A stretch of DNA of 64,000 nucleotides from Phymorhynchus buccinoides (GCA_017654935.2 CM065710.1:28983646-29047645), one strand, 5' to 3'; shown: positions 47,025 through 59,229, counted from the first letter of the stretch. Program-made: numbers and translations. The notes: a model not told the origin generated them from the letters alone.

Positions 47025-48446
47025 TCCCAGACAGAGGAAGCCATCTATGGTGCACAAATGCACCCAGCCAAGGGACACCGTTTTTTGGGGGGATTACCCC
47101 GCCACGTGGGCAGCGAAGTCACACTCCCGACCTTCGGGCGGATGCCATTATTACTTTTAAGATACCCACCAGCCCGAAGTAAGGGAATGAGGAGTTTGTT
47201 TTCACGTTGTTTTATCTCTCTATATCGCTGGTAAAAGGCTTCCCTCTTCGGGGGACACGCTACCACAAAGTAGTTGATACAACTCGGTGTTGATACCGTC
47301 AAGTTGCAGTAACAATCGCAGAGCTCCGCACGGCACACGCTGCGTTTTTGATGCGACCCCCTTGCAATCCTATGCTAAACCGACCAGAGGTAGACTCGGA
47401 AATATTGTTCTAAAATGTATGCAGACTACTCGTATGTAAACTAAGATGGAGGGGTGGGGGGGGGTGGGCTGGCGAGGTGGGGGGGGGGGGTGATGAAGAA
47501 GAGAAGGGAAGTGTGGGGGGGGGGGGGAGGCGAGATATCCCTGTTATATGGGCAGGAGTCTGTAAAAGTCGGGAGGCAACCCAAGTTCAGTAGAGGAGTC
47601 AAAACAGGGACTCAACAAATTTACTGGCAATCTTCAGTATTCCACAGAAAGGGGGGGGGGAGAGGGGGGGGGGTGGGGGAGAGAGAGAGAGAGAGAGAGA
47701 GATTGAAGGAGAGATGAGAGGAGGAGAGACGAAGCGGGATCGAGAGAGAGGGGAGAGAGAGAGAGAGAGAGAGAGACGGATACAGATATTTTAATCAAAA
47801 GCTTGCCCAGGCCCCTTTTTGGACAGGGGTTGTATAGATGAAAACGAGCAGACAGAGGACAGACAGACAGACGAACAATTTTCCCGTCGACAGAGGAGAG
47901 GAGACGGAGACGGACAGACAGACGAGAAAGAAAGAGATTTAAAAACGTTCAATCCTGGCACCTCACAAGGATTCAAAAAACATTAAAAAAACCACCAAAA
48001 AACGAATTAAGACAAAGAAGGAATGATGAATTTAAAGTACACATACCCCCCCGCCACGCCCCCCCCCCCCAACCCAGAAAAGGTGGGGAAATGATTTCAA
48101 GAAAGGACTTTCCACCTCTCTGCAGAGGCAACTCAACGACATTTTTGTTGTGGCGTGTTGGAGAGTCAAAGCTGGAAGAAGAAGAGCCTCTCCAACAATC
48201 AACAAACACATGCATTACTGTTTAAAAAGCAAAAAGTGAGAGTTTGAACCAGAGCGACAACAAGAAAAAGAGTGAGAAGAATGCAGTGTGAGCTTAAATA
48301 ACATTTCAACATTTGAAAAAAATAAAAAAAAATTAAAAATCATCACAGGTTTTAAGGTGTGGTGAGGGACTCAAGAGGGATGGGAGAGGGCGCGGAGGAA
48401 AGCTGCGGGGGGGTTGGGGTAGGGGACTGGAGAGGATTTTTTCTTC

Positions 48447-49015
48447 TTCTTCTTCGATCGCTCAGACCAGTTTCCTGTCAATTATGAGCGCAGATGCGTC
48501 ATGCTGCCGTTATGCGCCTAAACTAAGAAATAGTTAGGCCCAGCAAGTCCGACTTTGGCTGGAGGAGGGAAATCTTTTTGAAAGTGTTTTTTCTTGAGAG
48601 AAAAAAAAAAGGCAGGAGAATGGACCAGAGTAAAGGCAGAAAGATAGTAGATGACAGTTAGCAAAGGGAAAAGGCAGAGTCAAAGAGAGTGACAGATTAG
48701 AGGAAGTTAACAAGCACAGAACATCCAGAAGGTGGGGGAACTATTTATACAAAAAGACCCCCCAGTATCCCCCATGGGGGGGGATTTATCTTATTTGAAC
48801 AATCTAGTGCTGGGGCTGTGGGTGGATGCCTCGTGCCTCCATAACGGGGAGCTGAACGACTCTCACCCCCTCCACACAACCCCTCCATGAGCTCTCCCCC
48901 TGTTGGGAAACTGGGGTAGGAGGGATGGTGATGTGTGTCTTTCAGTACAAATAGACCCCCACCTTCGGGGAAGTTTATGCTGCTGGTAACTTCCGCTAAT
49001 CCGTCACTACTTGAA
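48447..49015. mobile_element. Mirror SINE-like family A pair
   Basis: A full copy on the minus strand (48447-48790) and the 5' fragment in opposite orientation (about 48945-49015), the counterparts of 28537-27980. Confidence 0.65.
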
Positions 49016-49580
49016 CTTGGTGGTCGTACTGCGCACACAAGGGAGCTAGGGTGAGAAAGGGATGGGGAAGGAAAGTGGAGGGGATGGGGGGTGGCGAGTG
49101 GCGCCTGTTATTAATGTATCCTCAACGAGAGTTGGGATTGGAAAAAGGGGTGGGTTAGGTTTTGGGGGGGACGGTAGCGTCTGTTTTATCTTTCACAGTC
49201 TCTACACACACGCACGCACACCACACCACACAACAGATGTGGGGGAAAGGGAAGGTGAAGAGGTTGTGCGGGGTGGGAGGTGGCGTGCGGAGGGGGGTGG
49301 GGGAGGGGCAGTGATCAGAAATGGATCCTCATAGTCTTCTGCACAAAAACACATTGGGATGGAAAATGGTTTCAGTCGATACGAAAGAGCGGCGATGGAA
49401 TACGAAAAAAGCGGGAGGGCCATGGGTAGCAGCAGTACCGGGGTGGGCGGGCGTTTACGTTATCGCTCACAGCCCGACGCACACAACTGCCATCGGGACG
49501 AAGAAAGAGATGAGAAGGAGGGTGGGGGGGTGGAGGGGGTGGAAAAGGGAGGGGTGGTGGTGGTTGCATCTGACAGGGTT

Positions 49581-49720
49581 TCAGAGCCTCTGCACAATGT
49601 CCTTGAGTTTGTCGTGGATGTCCTTGAAGAGGGGCCTCTTCTCGGGGACGTACTCCCAGCACTTCAGCATCAGCTTGTAGACAGCGTCTGGCGTCTGGGG
49701 GTTCTGCTGCAGCTGATAGC
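49581..49720 (-). CDS. FER: FES/FER kinase last exon, right-arm copy
   Basis: Minus-strand counterpart of 27310-27449. The acceptor TGGGTCACAG precedes 49720 and the stop TGA is the complement of TCA at 49581. The frame is intact (YQLQQNPQTPDAVYKLMLKC onward) and identical to the left copy except for Arg to Gln at the third residue. This exon and the one at 52237 are the only kinase exons in this arm that remain open; the more distant ones are broken. Confidence 0.75.
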
Positions 49721-49773
49721 CTGTGACCCAAAAATAATAAAATAATAATCATAATAATAATGGCAAATGTTAA

Positions 49774-50715
49774 CCCTCTGGGCACGATGAGCCACGATCG
49801 GGGCTCCCACGGATGAGCACGATGGGCCATGAATCATGGCTCAATTCGGCTCAGTTCATATTTCGCGCTGAACTTTCAGACCTGCTTACCCCCAATTTCT
49901 TTTTTTAGGTACTCCACGAAATAAAATTCCGTACTTTTTCTCAAAATTCCGTATTTTGCAAGGAGAACCCAAAACGGAACATTACAGAACATTAAACCGC
50001 CATGCGAAATGACGAAAAAACACTTGATTTTGACAGATCTTAAAAGACCTTAAGTTCAAATCTTTGCCGTATTAATTTTCCATTTACTGTACTGCCGTAC
50101 TGTGGCTCAAAATTGTGTACAAAATACAGGAAAAAATCGTATGGGTAGGCAGGTCTGAATCCAATAAGCGAGATCAAGAACGCGCGTAGCACTCGTACGA
50201 CTTCCTGTTGTCTTAATCTAGCCATTTTATCGACCGGTTTGCAATTTTGTGTGTGAAAAAGATGATGAAGGTGGTGATTGTGAGGATGAGGATGACAACA
50301 GTGATGAGTATGTCGCCGATAACTACTCTGATGGAGACTAGGAAAGTAATTAGGCTTGTAGTTCGTGTTGCAAAGTGGAAGGAAAAGGGTTCGACTGCAT
50401 GGTTTTGTGATGTCTGATACGAGTAGCAGTGATGGATCATCGTGGAATGGGGGTGGGGTGGGGTTAGATGCAGCCACAGTGAAAGTGCTTTACTGAAGTA
50501 CTGCTGTCACCATATTCAAGGCAAATTGTTTTCTTTACTTTCATTGCAAAATTCAAGCTTTCTTCTTTCTAAGAGTGTATAGGTTTCCCAGTCAAATGTT
50601 TGTACGAGAGATGAAAAGTGAAAACAAGAAGTACCGGTTGACGTTTCTGCAGTCTTCAATCTTACACCTGTCTTTTAGCCTTACACGTTTTATTATACGT
50701 CGTTGCCCTAGAGGG
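49774..50715 (+). mobile_element. Mirror of the piggyBac-like element
   Basis: TTAA-flanked, starting CCCTCTGGGCACGATG and ending CCTAGAGGG; counterpart of 26324-27256. The acidic remnant now reads on the plus strand near 50255-50340. Confidence 0.65.
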
Positions 50716-51170
50716 TTAAGAACAGCTCCCCTCCTCTGCCCGTTCCATTCATTTCAGAACGGTTTCCATGTTAGGGTTAGGGTTAGGAATAGGGTTAGGG
50801 ATAGGGTTAGGGATAGGTCAGTTAAGTGTTTTTATTATTTGTGGATTAGACGGTTTCAGGTTACGGATAGGGTTAGGTGATAGGTTTAGGGTCAATTAAG
50901 TGTTTTTTATTTATTTTGTGGATTAGACGGTTTCAGGTTAGGGTCAGGGTTAGGATAGGTTTAGGGTCAGTTAAGTGTTTTTATTTATTTTGTGGATTAG
51001 ACGGTTTCAGGCTAGGGCTAGGGCTAGGGTTAGGAATAAGTTTAGGGTCAGCTTAGTGTCAAATACACGAACAAAACAAAAAGTTGATGACTAAGCTGAC
51101 CCTAACCCTATCCCTATTCCTAACCCTAACCCGAAATGGATGGAAGGCGGCAGAGGAGGGAGCTTTTCTT
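50716..51170. repeat. Mirror telomere-like foldback
   Basis: TTAGGG-type units at 50770-50820, blocks with TAGACGGTTTCAGG spacers, and CCCTAA-type units at 51098-51130. Counterpart of 25873-26319. Confidence 0.65.
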
Positions 51171-51325
51171 AACATTTGCCATAATAATAATAATAGTACA
51201 TTTATATAGCGCTTTACCTCAAATGAGACCCAAAGCGCTTTACAATCAAAGATTCATCAACAAATATAAACAAAAATAGAGGAAGAATGAAAATAGTGAG
51301 GCCAAGAGAGGAGATAACAAAATTA

Positions 51326-51460
51326 AACAAAGGGGGAGAACTCTCTTACTAATTAACTCCCCTCCACCAAAGTTCTGATCCACGCATTGCTAGATGACTG
51401 GAATTGTAATCAACTTTGGTGGAGGGGAGTTAATTAGAAAGAGAGTTCTCCCCCTTTGTT
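51326..51460. repeat. Mirror of the 49-bp hairpin
   Basis: Stems AACAAAGGGGGAGAACTCTC... and ...GAGAGTTCTCCCCCTTTGTT, one mismatch (TTAGAAAG against TTAGTAAG). Confidence 0.85.
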
Positions 51461-51734
51461 TACTTTCATAAACAAAAACAGTGTTTTAGAATGACACAAA
51501 CCAGCAACAACGCATGTATATATACAAAGCAACTCTCTCTCTCTCTAACACACACACACACATTTATCGACACCGATCCATTATTAATCTTTCATTCAGT
51601 ACGCTATAGCAAATGAGTTGCACGGACTGACCACATACAACAACACACACACATATACACAAACGGTTTTAGGAGGATACACATACACAGTTACACCCAC
51701 ACACATTAACGTACCAAACGCAGGACAAGTCACA

Positions 51735-52231
51735 CACAAACAGGCATACAGGGACACACACAAGAGGAGAGAGAGTGAGAGAGAGGGAGAGGACAGAGAG
51801 GAGACAGAGAGAGAGATGAAAGAGAGAGGAGCGAGAGAGAGAGGAGAAGAGAGAGAGAGAGAGAGAGGCAGGACAGGACAGAGAAGAGATTCTTTTTTAC
51901 ATGAGAGGGAGAGAGAGAGGCAAGAGAGAGAGCGAGAGAGACGAGAGAAGAGGGACGAGAGAGTGAGAGAGAGAGAGAGAGAGAGGAGAGAGACGAGAGC
52001 CGAGAGGCATACAGACAGAGATAGATAGATAGAGAGAGCAACATGAGACAAAGAGAGAAAGAGATAGAAAAAGAGAGAGAGACAGAGACACAGAGAGACA
52101 GAGACACAGAGAGAGACAGATGAGAGAGAGAGAGAGAGAGAGATTTGAGCATTCGACTGAGAGAAGAGAGAGAGAGAGAGAGAAGAGAGAGGAGAAAGAG
52201 AGAGAACCGAGAGAGAGAGAGGCAGCGCTGT
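51735..52231. repeat. GA-rich microsatellite, mirror of 24871-25290
   Basis: Degenerate GA tracts with GACA and GATA interruptions, ending a few bases before the exon at 52237. Confidence 0.9.
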
Positions 52232-52236
52232 CTTAC

Positions 52237-52359
52237 CGTCTTCAATCCTCTGTCTGGCCTGTGCATTGGTCATTCCTGGGTAGGGCTGCTGCCCTCCAGA
52301 GAAGATCTCCCACATCAGGATACCATAGCTCCACACGTCACACAGAGAGGTGTATTTAC
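52237..52359 (-). CDS. FER: FES/FER kinase helix F exon, right-arm copy
   Basis: Counterpart of 24733-24855, the same 123 bases, frame intact, encoding [20 protein letters not shown] and [20 protein letters not shown]. Both splice sites are kept (acceptor TTGCAG, donor GTAAGA on the minus strand). Confidence 0.8.
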
Positions 52360-52860
52360 CTGCAATTGTAACAGTTCCAGCAAAGCAGTACAGTAATCAG
52401 ATTAACAATGAGATTCAAAATCTCCCACATCAGGATACCACAGCTCCACACGTCACACAGAGAGGTGTATTTACCTGCAATTAGAACAGTTCCAGCAAAG
52501 CAGTACAGTAATCAGATTGACAATGAGATTTAAAATCTCCCACATCAGGATACCACAGCTCCACACATCACACAGAGAGGTGTATTTACCTGCAATTGTA
52601 ACAGTTCCAGCAAAGCAGTACAGTAATCAGATTGACAATGAGATTTAAAATCTCCCACATCAGGATACCACAGCTCCACACGTCACACAGAGAGGTGTAT
52701 TTACCTGCAATTAGAACAGTTCCAGCAAAGCAGTACAGTAATCAGATTGACAATGAGATTTAAAATCTCCCACATCAGGATACCACAGCTCCACACATCA
52801 CACAGAGAGGTGTATTTACCTGCAATTAGAACAGTTCCAGCAAAGTAGCACAGTAAGAAC
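52360..52860 (-). repeat. Mirror 115-bp splice-site array
   Basis: TGTATTTACC, the complement of the AG|GTAAAT junction, is at 52351, 52466, 52581, 52696 and 52811. Period and copy number equal the left arm. Some copy-specific variants (GTTACAATT against GTTCTAATT, GATGTG against GACGTG) sit in different units from the left arm. Confidence 0.88.
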
Positions 52861-52901
52861 TGGACTATAAGGCGCACCTGTATATAAGCCGCATACTTTA
52901 A

Positions 52902-53634
52902 CCCCTTCGCTGCCCACAAAGATATATTACGCCTCTATAGACGATTCAGTACTTGCCACCGACCGTATATATACGTCCTCTATAGCGCTTCAGTTCTTGC
53001 CACTGAACGTATATATACGTCTCTAAGAGCTTCAGTACTTGCCACCGAGTAGTAACTGTCCTCTATAGTACTTGCCACCGACGTTAATATACGTCATTAT
53101 AGCCTGCTCAGTACTTGCCAACGACGTATACATACCGTACCGCTTTATAGCGCTTGAGTACTGCCACCGACGTATCTATTACGTCCTCTCATAGCGCTTC
53201 AGTACTTGCCACGACGTATACATACGTCCTCTATAGCGGCATTCAGTACTTGCCACCAGCGTATTAATACGTCTCTATAGCGCTTCAGGACTGTGCACCG
53301 ACGTATATATACGTCCTCTAAGAGCTTCAGTACTTGCCCACCGAGTTATATATACGTCCCCTCTATAGCAATTCAGGCATTGCCACCAACGGGTATAATA
53401 AGTTCCTCTTATAGGCTTCAAGTATCTTCGCCACAGAATTATATATTACGGTCATCTATAACGCTGTCAGACTTGCCACTGACGATATATACGTCCCATC
53501 TATAGGATTCAGCACTTGCCACCGACGTATAATATACCCCTCTATAGCGCCTCGGTACTTGCCACCAAACCTGATATATACGTCGCGCTAAGTAGATGCA
53601 CCGATATTGTCGGTTCAAAAAATCGCGCAAGGCG
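52902..53634. repeat. Mirror minisatellite within TTAA bounds
   Basis: TTAA at 52898-52901 then CCCCTTCGCTGCCC, about 17 units with TATATATACGTC / TTGCCACCGACG, ending GCGCAAGGCG and TTAA at 53635-53638. The end sequences resemble piggyBac-like MITE termini. Confidence 0.7.
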
Positions 53635-54118
53635 TTAAACTTACATAATATTAGGTATTATCACATATAAGCAGCAGCAGATCAATAAGCCGCCCAGAGG
53701 AAACTTATTCCAAACAAAAAGTTGACAAAGTCAAACAGAAAAAAGCAAATAGATTTTGCCTACCTGTGCTGAAGAGCAACACAAATATAAATCTATGCTA
53801 GTACAGAAGAGTATTTAAGGACTTGGGAGCAGTTTTAATTCGAAAGGGCAACATGAAACAGGAAGAGAACGGCGGGGGGGTCACAGCAGGGCACCAACCA
53901 AGGGATGTGTCCACGCCACCATAACGAGGGCTCTGGGCGGTCCATTTTACAAGGAGAGGGGATAGCAGGGTGGTTTCGACCAAAGTAAAAAAACCAAAAA
54001 CCCAGATCCTCCCATAATATAACAGGCATTTGGGAGGCAGATATCAAAGGGCAACATAAACAGGGGTGTGGGGCAGGTCAATAGCAGGCACAAACCAAAA
54101 GCGATGTGTCCACTTTAC

Positions 54119-54270
54119 CGTAATTGAGGACCTACGGGGCGGGTCCACTTGATGGGGATCTGCTTCATGCCCTCGGACACGGTGTACTCCTCCTCTCCGC
54201 GACATCCCAAAGGCGGAGATCTGATCCACGTGGCTCTCCCGACCAGGCAGTAGTTGCGAGCCGCAGGTCT
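54119..54270 (-). pseudogene. FES/FER DFG exon, right-arm copy, frameshifted
   Basis: Counterpart of 22729-22880. Splice sites GTCACCAG and GTAAAG are present, but there are about six small indels (for example GGCGG to GCGG, GGGGAG to GGGAG, GACCGCC to GACCCGCC). The frame of RDLAARN through [11 protein letters not shown] is broken several times. The DFG aspartate codon also reads GCC. Many changes are homopolymer length changes, so consensus error is a real alternative to pseudogene decay. The partial duplicate present on the left is absent here. Confidence 0.75.
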
Positions 54271-54349
54271 CTGGTGACAATGACCATAATAGAGATGATG
54301 AGATGGAAATGATGATGATTTGACGTATGATAATAATAATAATAATAAC

Positions 54350-54658
54350 CCCCGTGGGGATACTGCGGGGGGGTATTTTCTAAAATAGTTCCCCCACCTT
54401 CTGGAAGTTCTGTGCTTGCAACTTCCTACTAATCTGTCACTCTTTTTGATCTGCCCTTTCCTTTGCTTACTGTCATCTGATATTTACTGCTTTAACCGGG
54501 TCCATCTCTGCCTTTTTTTCACAAAACGCTTTCAAAAAACATTCCTCAGCCGAAAGTAGGACTTGCTGGGCCTTAAACTATTAAGGCGCCTAACGGCAGC
54601 ATGATGCACTGCGCCTCACAATTGACAGGAAACTGTCGAGCGATGAAGAAGAAGATAA
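54350..54658 (+). mobile_element. SINE-like family A copy, right arm only
   Basis: From CCCGTGGGGATACTGCGG to GAGCGATGAAGAAGAAG, set inside ATA/AAT repeats. The left arm has no copy at the corresponding site. Confidence 0.65.
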
Positions 54659-55734
54659 TAATAATAATAATAAGAAAGTTTATGTAGCACACATTCCAGC
54701 CTAGCTTGCTCATCATGGCGCTTTTTTACAAAAATAAATTTTAAACAAACCACATCAATAACCATACTTGCAGTACACAAAGCACAGCACATGACGAAAC
54801 ACAGCATATAATTACACACGCACACATACATACATATGTACGTACGTGCAATACATATCATCAGGCGTGTTGTTTGCCTCAGCCTCGGTGATTCGCCCAA
54901 AATTACAAAAAAATGTCCCCTAAAAGTTAACTGTCTGTGGCCCAGTGAGCGAGGTTGTATTACCAAAGCAAGCACGAGTATGTCCGTTTTTTTTATGAAC
55001 AACGAAGTGAAACAAAGTTGCTTGCACCGCATGTGACCGAGATCAAAAGCTAACTTTGTCGCGTCTGATTTGCTAGCACAAGGCCAATTGCCTCGTGAGA
55101 GGTGCTCCCTCGCTGCTTTATGGCGGGACGTTGCCACACGAGTGTGAGTCTGTGTGAATTTGGTCACCTTTAGCGCTCAGTGTTTCACTGGTTTGTGATG
55201 AAATGCCTCCAAAAGAAGAACAAAATTATAACGGGCAATCGTGCTTGGGGACGGGCAAAAAACAAAAACGCCGTCTAGGCTGTCCGTGTTGACAGATCTG
55301 GACAGAGCCAGAATGACGAGAGACTCTGAGAGGAAAAAAATGAAGTGATCTGACAGTTAAAAAAACCAAATCAAATTCATTGTCAGTGTGAGAGCTAGGG
55401 GACCGAGTGAAGAGGGCCTTAAATTGTGAAATTGGGCCTAAGGTTTTGTGGCTGCGTTTAGGCCAAAATGGCCTAAAGTGAAAAATTTCTTAGCACATCT
55501 CTGTACATACATACATACACACACACTATCCTACACACGTACAAGCACACGCACACACACTGCTGCACATGAAAAAGGCGCAAAGCACGGCACATGCCCT
55601 GATGATGGAAATGAGGCAGATAATGATCATAGTAATGATGGACATATGGCTAATGAGGATGTTGATGACGACCCCTGGATGATGGAAATATACGAGGATG
55701 ATGATGTTGATAATGATGATGCTTCTTTCTTCTT
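54659..55734. other. Right-arm-specific intron sequence
   Basis: No match to the left arm was seen. AAT repeats at the start, CACA/TACA tracts at 54810-54840 and 55505-55560, GATGATG near 55600-55720. No coding frame was recognised. Confidence 0.5.
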
Positions 55735-55972
55735 CCATCACTCTGACAGTTTCCTGTCAATTATGAGCGCAGATTCGTCATGCTTCGCCGTTATGCGCCT
55801 AACTAACAAATAGGCCCAGCAAGTCTACTTCGGCTGGAGGAAAATCTTTTTGAAAGTGTTCATGAAAAATCGGCAGGAGAATGGACCCCGGATAAGGCAG
55901 AAAGATAGTAGTGAACAGCAAGTAAAGGGAAATAAGGCAGAGTCAAAGAGAGTGACAAATTAGAGGAAAGGA
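55735..55972 (-). mobile_element. SINE-like family A copy (minus), right arm only
   Basis: GACAGTTTCCTGTCAATTAT ... AAAGAGAGTGACAAATTAG; lacks the 5' head. Confidence 0.6.
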
Positions 55973-56220
55973 GGTGGGGTAAATTTTGACCAAATGACAA
56001 CTTTTTTCGTGGCCACTGGGATTAATGTGTGCTAAGTGGATGCTTAGTAGGAAGATGCATGATGATGATGATGATGCATGACATGCGAAAAATCTTTCCA
56101 CTCTTCTTTCACCACTCAACCTCTCGCAATCCCCCCACCCACCCCCTCCCCCCCCACCCCCCCCTAAGCCCCCCACCACAACCCCAACATACCACGCCCT
56201 CCTCAATTATCTTTTATTAA

Positions 56221-56451
56221 CCCCTTCCCTGCAGGTCCAGGTCTACTACGGGGGCGGTGATGATGTCACGATGATGTCATTTAGCACTGGAAGATGGTTG
56301 TTTAAAAAGTCAGGAAAAGACAAGTCTCTAGACATTTTCTCCCCAAAGATGAGTCTAAAAAAAGAAAGAGAAAAAAGTAATATCGTTTGTAAATTTCATT
56401 AATAAAAAACAAATCGATAATTTCTCCGTTTTTCTCTGGCAGTGAAGGGTG
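56221..56451. mobile_element. TTAA-bounded MITE, right arm only
   Basis: TTAA at 56217-56220 and 56452-56455; ends CCCCTTCCCTGCAGG and CTGGCAGTGAAGGGTG. piggyBac-like, about 230 bp. Confidence 0.55.
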
Positions 56452-56775
56452 TTAAACATGCGGAAATCAGCTGAAGGAGGCGGCTGTTAGGCAGAGTAAA
56501 GAAGATAGACACAATTTCCAATTAACGCAAAAGGACATTGAAAATGCGACCTCCAGAGGCGGTGGTAATATAATAATAGGAAATCATTTACATAGCGCAA
56601 TCCTCCTCAATGTGGACCTCTATGCGCTTAACAACAACAAAATTAAAAATTTTTTTTTTTACGGAAAGACCCCCACCCCCCCCGTCCCCCCCCCCCCCAC
56701 CCAACTCCCCCCCGGTATCCCCATGGGAGAGAAGGAGAGCCACCCTTACCCCACGTAACCCGCCCCCGTGGTAAA

Positions 56776-56902
56776 CTGTGGATGCAGCCCTCTGCTCTCC
56801 AGGTAGGCAATTACGTTGGCAGTGTCCACACACATCTGAGTCAGCTGCCGCCGACTCTGCTGCTTGCCGCTCTTACGCAGGGAAAGACAGCAAGCGCCCC
56901 GC
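56776..56902 (-). pseudogene. FES/FER helix D/E exon, right-arm copy, broken
   Basis: Counterpart of 20772-20895. Extra bases (CGCTTGC, TTTCCC) shift the frame, the acceptor reads TTCTTCAT instead of GATTTCAG, and the donor GT is lost (CACAGTTTACC). Only one further partial copy lies upstream (about 56990-57050), against four on the left. Confidence 0.7.
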
Positions 56903-57124
56903 ATGAAGAAGGCCCAATCAAATGGAACATTTAAAAAATAGCCAGGCAAACAAGTGCAAGCAAAAAACACAGACACACATCCGAGACAGTGCGAGACTCT
57001 GCTGCTTGCGCTCTACGCAGCAAAGACAGCATGCCTCCGCCTGAAATTCAGCCCAGTCAAATCAGAAAATGTTTAAAAAAAAAAAATAGCGTGGCACAAC
57101 ACATCGGTCAACGCACAAAAGTGA

Positions 57125-57920
57125 CAATCATGACGGGCTGTCGCTGTGCAGCGATGCCTGCAAGGAAAACGATGTTGGATGGTTGTACTGCTCTCAAAAC
57201 GACGACAAACAATCACCCGACACATAATACCATGCGATCATGACGGGCTGTCGCCTGCGCGGCGATTGCCGATAAAGGGAAACGATGTTGAGGATGGTCG
57301 TTACGCTTCAATAAGACGACAACAACAACGATTAACAACAAACACCTAACCTGGAACATACTCCATGATGAGAGCCTCTGGGCAGCGACTGCCGATCAAG
57401 GAAATGATGGTTGGGGGTGTTTTACTGGTTCAATACGACAAAACAAACAACACAGTGACAACAACAACAAACACCATCCTCACTGGCACATACTCCTTTG
57501 AATGATACATGACGGGCGGCCTCTGAGCCATCAAGGAAACAATCAGAACAGCACCTCACCGGGCACATACTCCATGATGATCAGACGGGCGGCCTCTGGG
57601 CGTGATGCCGATCAAGGAACAATCAGAAAAGCACCGCACCTGGCACATACCCCATGACGGGCTGCCTATGGGCGACGATGCCGATCCAAAGGAAACAATA
57701 GGACAGCACCTCACCTGGCCACCATACTCCAGACGATCATGACGGGCTGCCTATGGGCGGTGAGCCGATCAAGGAAACAATATTTGGCATGGTTGTACGC
57801 TATCTCACCTGGCACCATATCCATGACGATCATGACGGCGCTGCACTCTGGGCGGTGAGGTGATGCCGATCAAGGAAACAATATTGGAGGTTGTACGCTC
57901 AGCAATGACAACACCATCTC
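57125..57920 (-). pseudogene. Eight degraded copies of the helix-C exon
   Basis: Segments of the type GGCACATACTCCATGATG ... GACGGGC ... GCCGATCAAGGAAACAAT occur near 57128, 57241, 57366, 57490, 57562, 57640, 57720 and 57815, a spacing of about 75 to 125 bases. They are the complement of the four-copy array at 19596-20040 and are more decayed, each with several indels. With the exon at 57923 the arm has nine copies. Confidence 0.65.
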
Positions 57921-57922
57921 AC

Positions 57923-58135
57923 CTGGCACAACTCCATGACGATATGACAGGCTGTCGCTGAGCGGCGATGCGATGACAGGGACACGATGTTGGGGTGGTT
58001 GTTACTGCTTGAGATCTCCCCTCCTGCAGGAACTATACGCGCGAGTCCTCGCTCAGCGTTGGTCCGGCAGTCTCCACCGCAACCACCATGTCTTCGGGTG
58101 TATCACCCCCCGGTTTACACCTCCCCGAAATTACC
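57923..58135 (-). pseudogene. FES/FER kinase N-lobe exon: glycine loop to hinge
   Basis: The acceptor GGTCGTTGCAG (minus strand) precedes 58135. The exon opens with GNFGEV of the ATP-binding glycine loop, then PEDMVVAVETAGPTLSED, FLQEG, NHPNIVSL and the AAQRQPVM strand, ending at G|GTGAGA. It is the only place in the window where the N-lobe is visible; its left-arm partner would lie in the gap. The expected VAVK lysine is encoded GAG (58072-58074), and TAG at 58033-58035 interrupts the frame just before FLQEGE. With further indels this copy cannot make a kinase as written. Confidence 0.65.
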
Positions 58136-58597
58136 CTGCAACGACCAAAACAAGAGGCTACTCCAGAATAGGAATGCTCGGAAATAATTAAGGTGCGCAA
58201 TTTCATGGTGTGTGGGAGGATTTGCCATTCATTCAATGGTCAAACGGGGGAAGTCACACTCTACCAATCAGCTCTCGTAGCATATATCGACTCGATCGTG
58301 TGTTTGAGCAGACGTACAGCACTTAGAAGACCGTGCGTCATACTAACAAAAATTATTCATTTATATTTGAGCCCAATTTTGCAAGTATTTTTATCAGTTT
58401 GTGGCCACTGGCCACCCATACGTTGCAAGTCGCTGACTCGCATCCGCGGTTTCAAGCTTCGATGCCATTGTTGCATTGGCTATGTATTTGACAGAGCTAA
58501 TGGAGGTAAACAACTCTAATTTTCACGAAGTGCTCTCCCCTAGTTTTTTTCAGAAAATCGTCTATACTCGCATTAACAACAAGATCGATACAGCGCA

Positions 58598-58619
58598 GTA
58601 CACCTCCCCGAAATTTACC
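58598..58619 (-). pseudogene. Short duplicate of the glycine-loop exon start
   Basis: Complement of CACCTCCCCGAAATTTACC with TGCAACGCC, i.e. the acceptor TTGCAG plus the first 22 bases of the N-lobe exon, 484 bases upstream of the real one and one base longer (frameshifted). Another example of acceptor-plus-exon-start duplication. Confidence 0.6.
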
Positions 58620-58884
58620 CTGCAACGCCAAAAAAAGATGCAGGCATGTGAGAGACAAAACTTTTTTTTTTTTAAAGCGAGCGACATCACATTTTTTTTT
58701 TTAGTCGCAGCATAATTTTCCTTGTCCCGATAACAACAACATACAGTATTTATACGGCGATGAATATCACAAAGTTAGCATTCATTAAATGCATTTTTCA
58801 AACAAAACGCAATACAAAGCAAACACCAAGGAGACATAGTGTGGACTATGATAGAAACAAAATCGAAGAAGGCGACATCCCCAC
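58620..58884. other. Short non-coding stretch
   Basis: T-runs and AT-rich sequence; nothing recognised. Confidence 0.5.
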
Positions 58885-59205
58885 CCCCCCCCCCACGGGA
58901 ATACCAGGGGGTCTCTTCCGACAAAAAAATGTTTTTAGTTCCCCCACCATCTGGAAGTTCCGGCCGCTGGTACTTCCCTAATCGTCTCTCTCTTTGACTC
59001 TGCCTTTCCCTTGCTTTGTGTCATCTACTATGTTCTGACTTTTGGCCCATCTCCGCCTAAAAAAAAAATCTCTGCCATATATTTATCTCCTTGAGCTTCT
59101 CCGAAATCGGAATGTGTCGGCTGAAGCAGCGAGGAGACCAGTGAGAGATGGAGAAAACGGGCCACACACGGCCTTTGGCCTTGGAACGCAGAAGGAGAAG
59201 AAGCG
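58885..59205 (+). mobile_element. SINE-like family A copy (plus)
   Basis: CCCACGGGAATACCAGGGGG, CGAAATCGGAATGTGTCGG, GGAACGCAGAAGGAGAAGAAG. Closest to the 20944 copy (CGAAATCGGAATG variant). Confidence 0.6.
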
Positions 59206-59229
59206 CACGCAAGCGGTAACATTCATAAT

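Larger units (their letters stand above)
37561..58137. repeat. Right arm of giant inverted repeat
   Basis: Inverted counterpart of 19596-37444. It carries more 1-base indels than the left arm, many in homopolymers, and they increase away from the centre. It is longer than the left arm because of a large GA-rich expansion (42711-44400), a different intron (54300-56650) and additional upstream kinase sequence. Confidence 0.93.
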
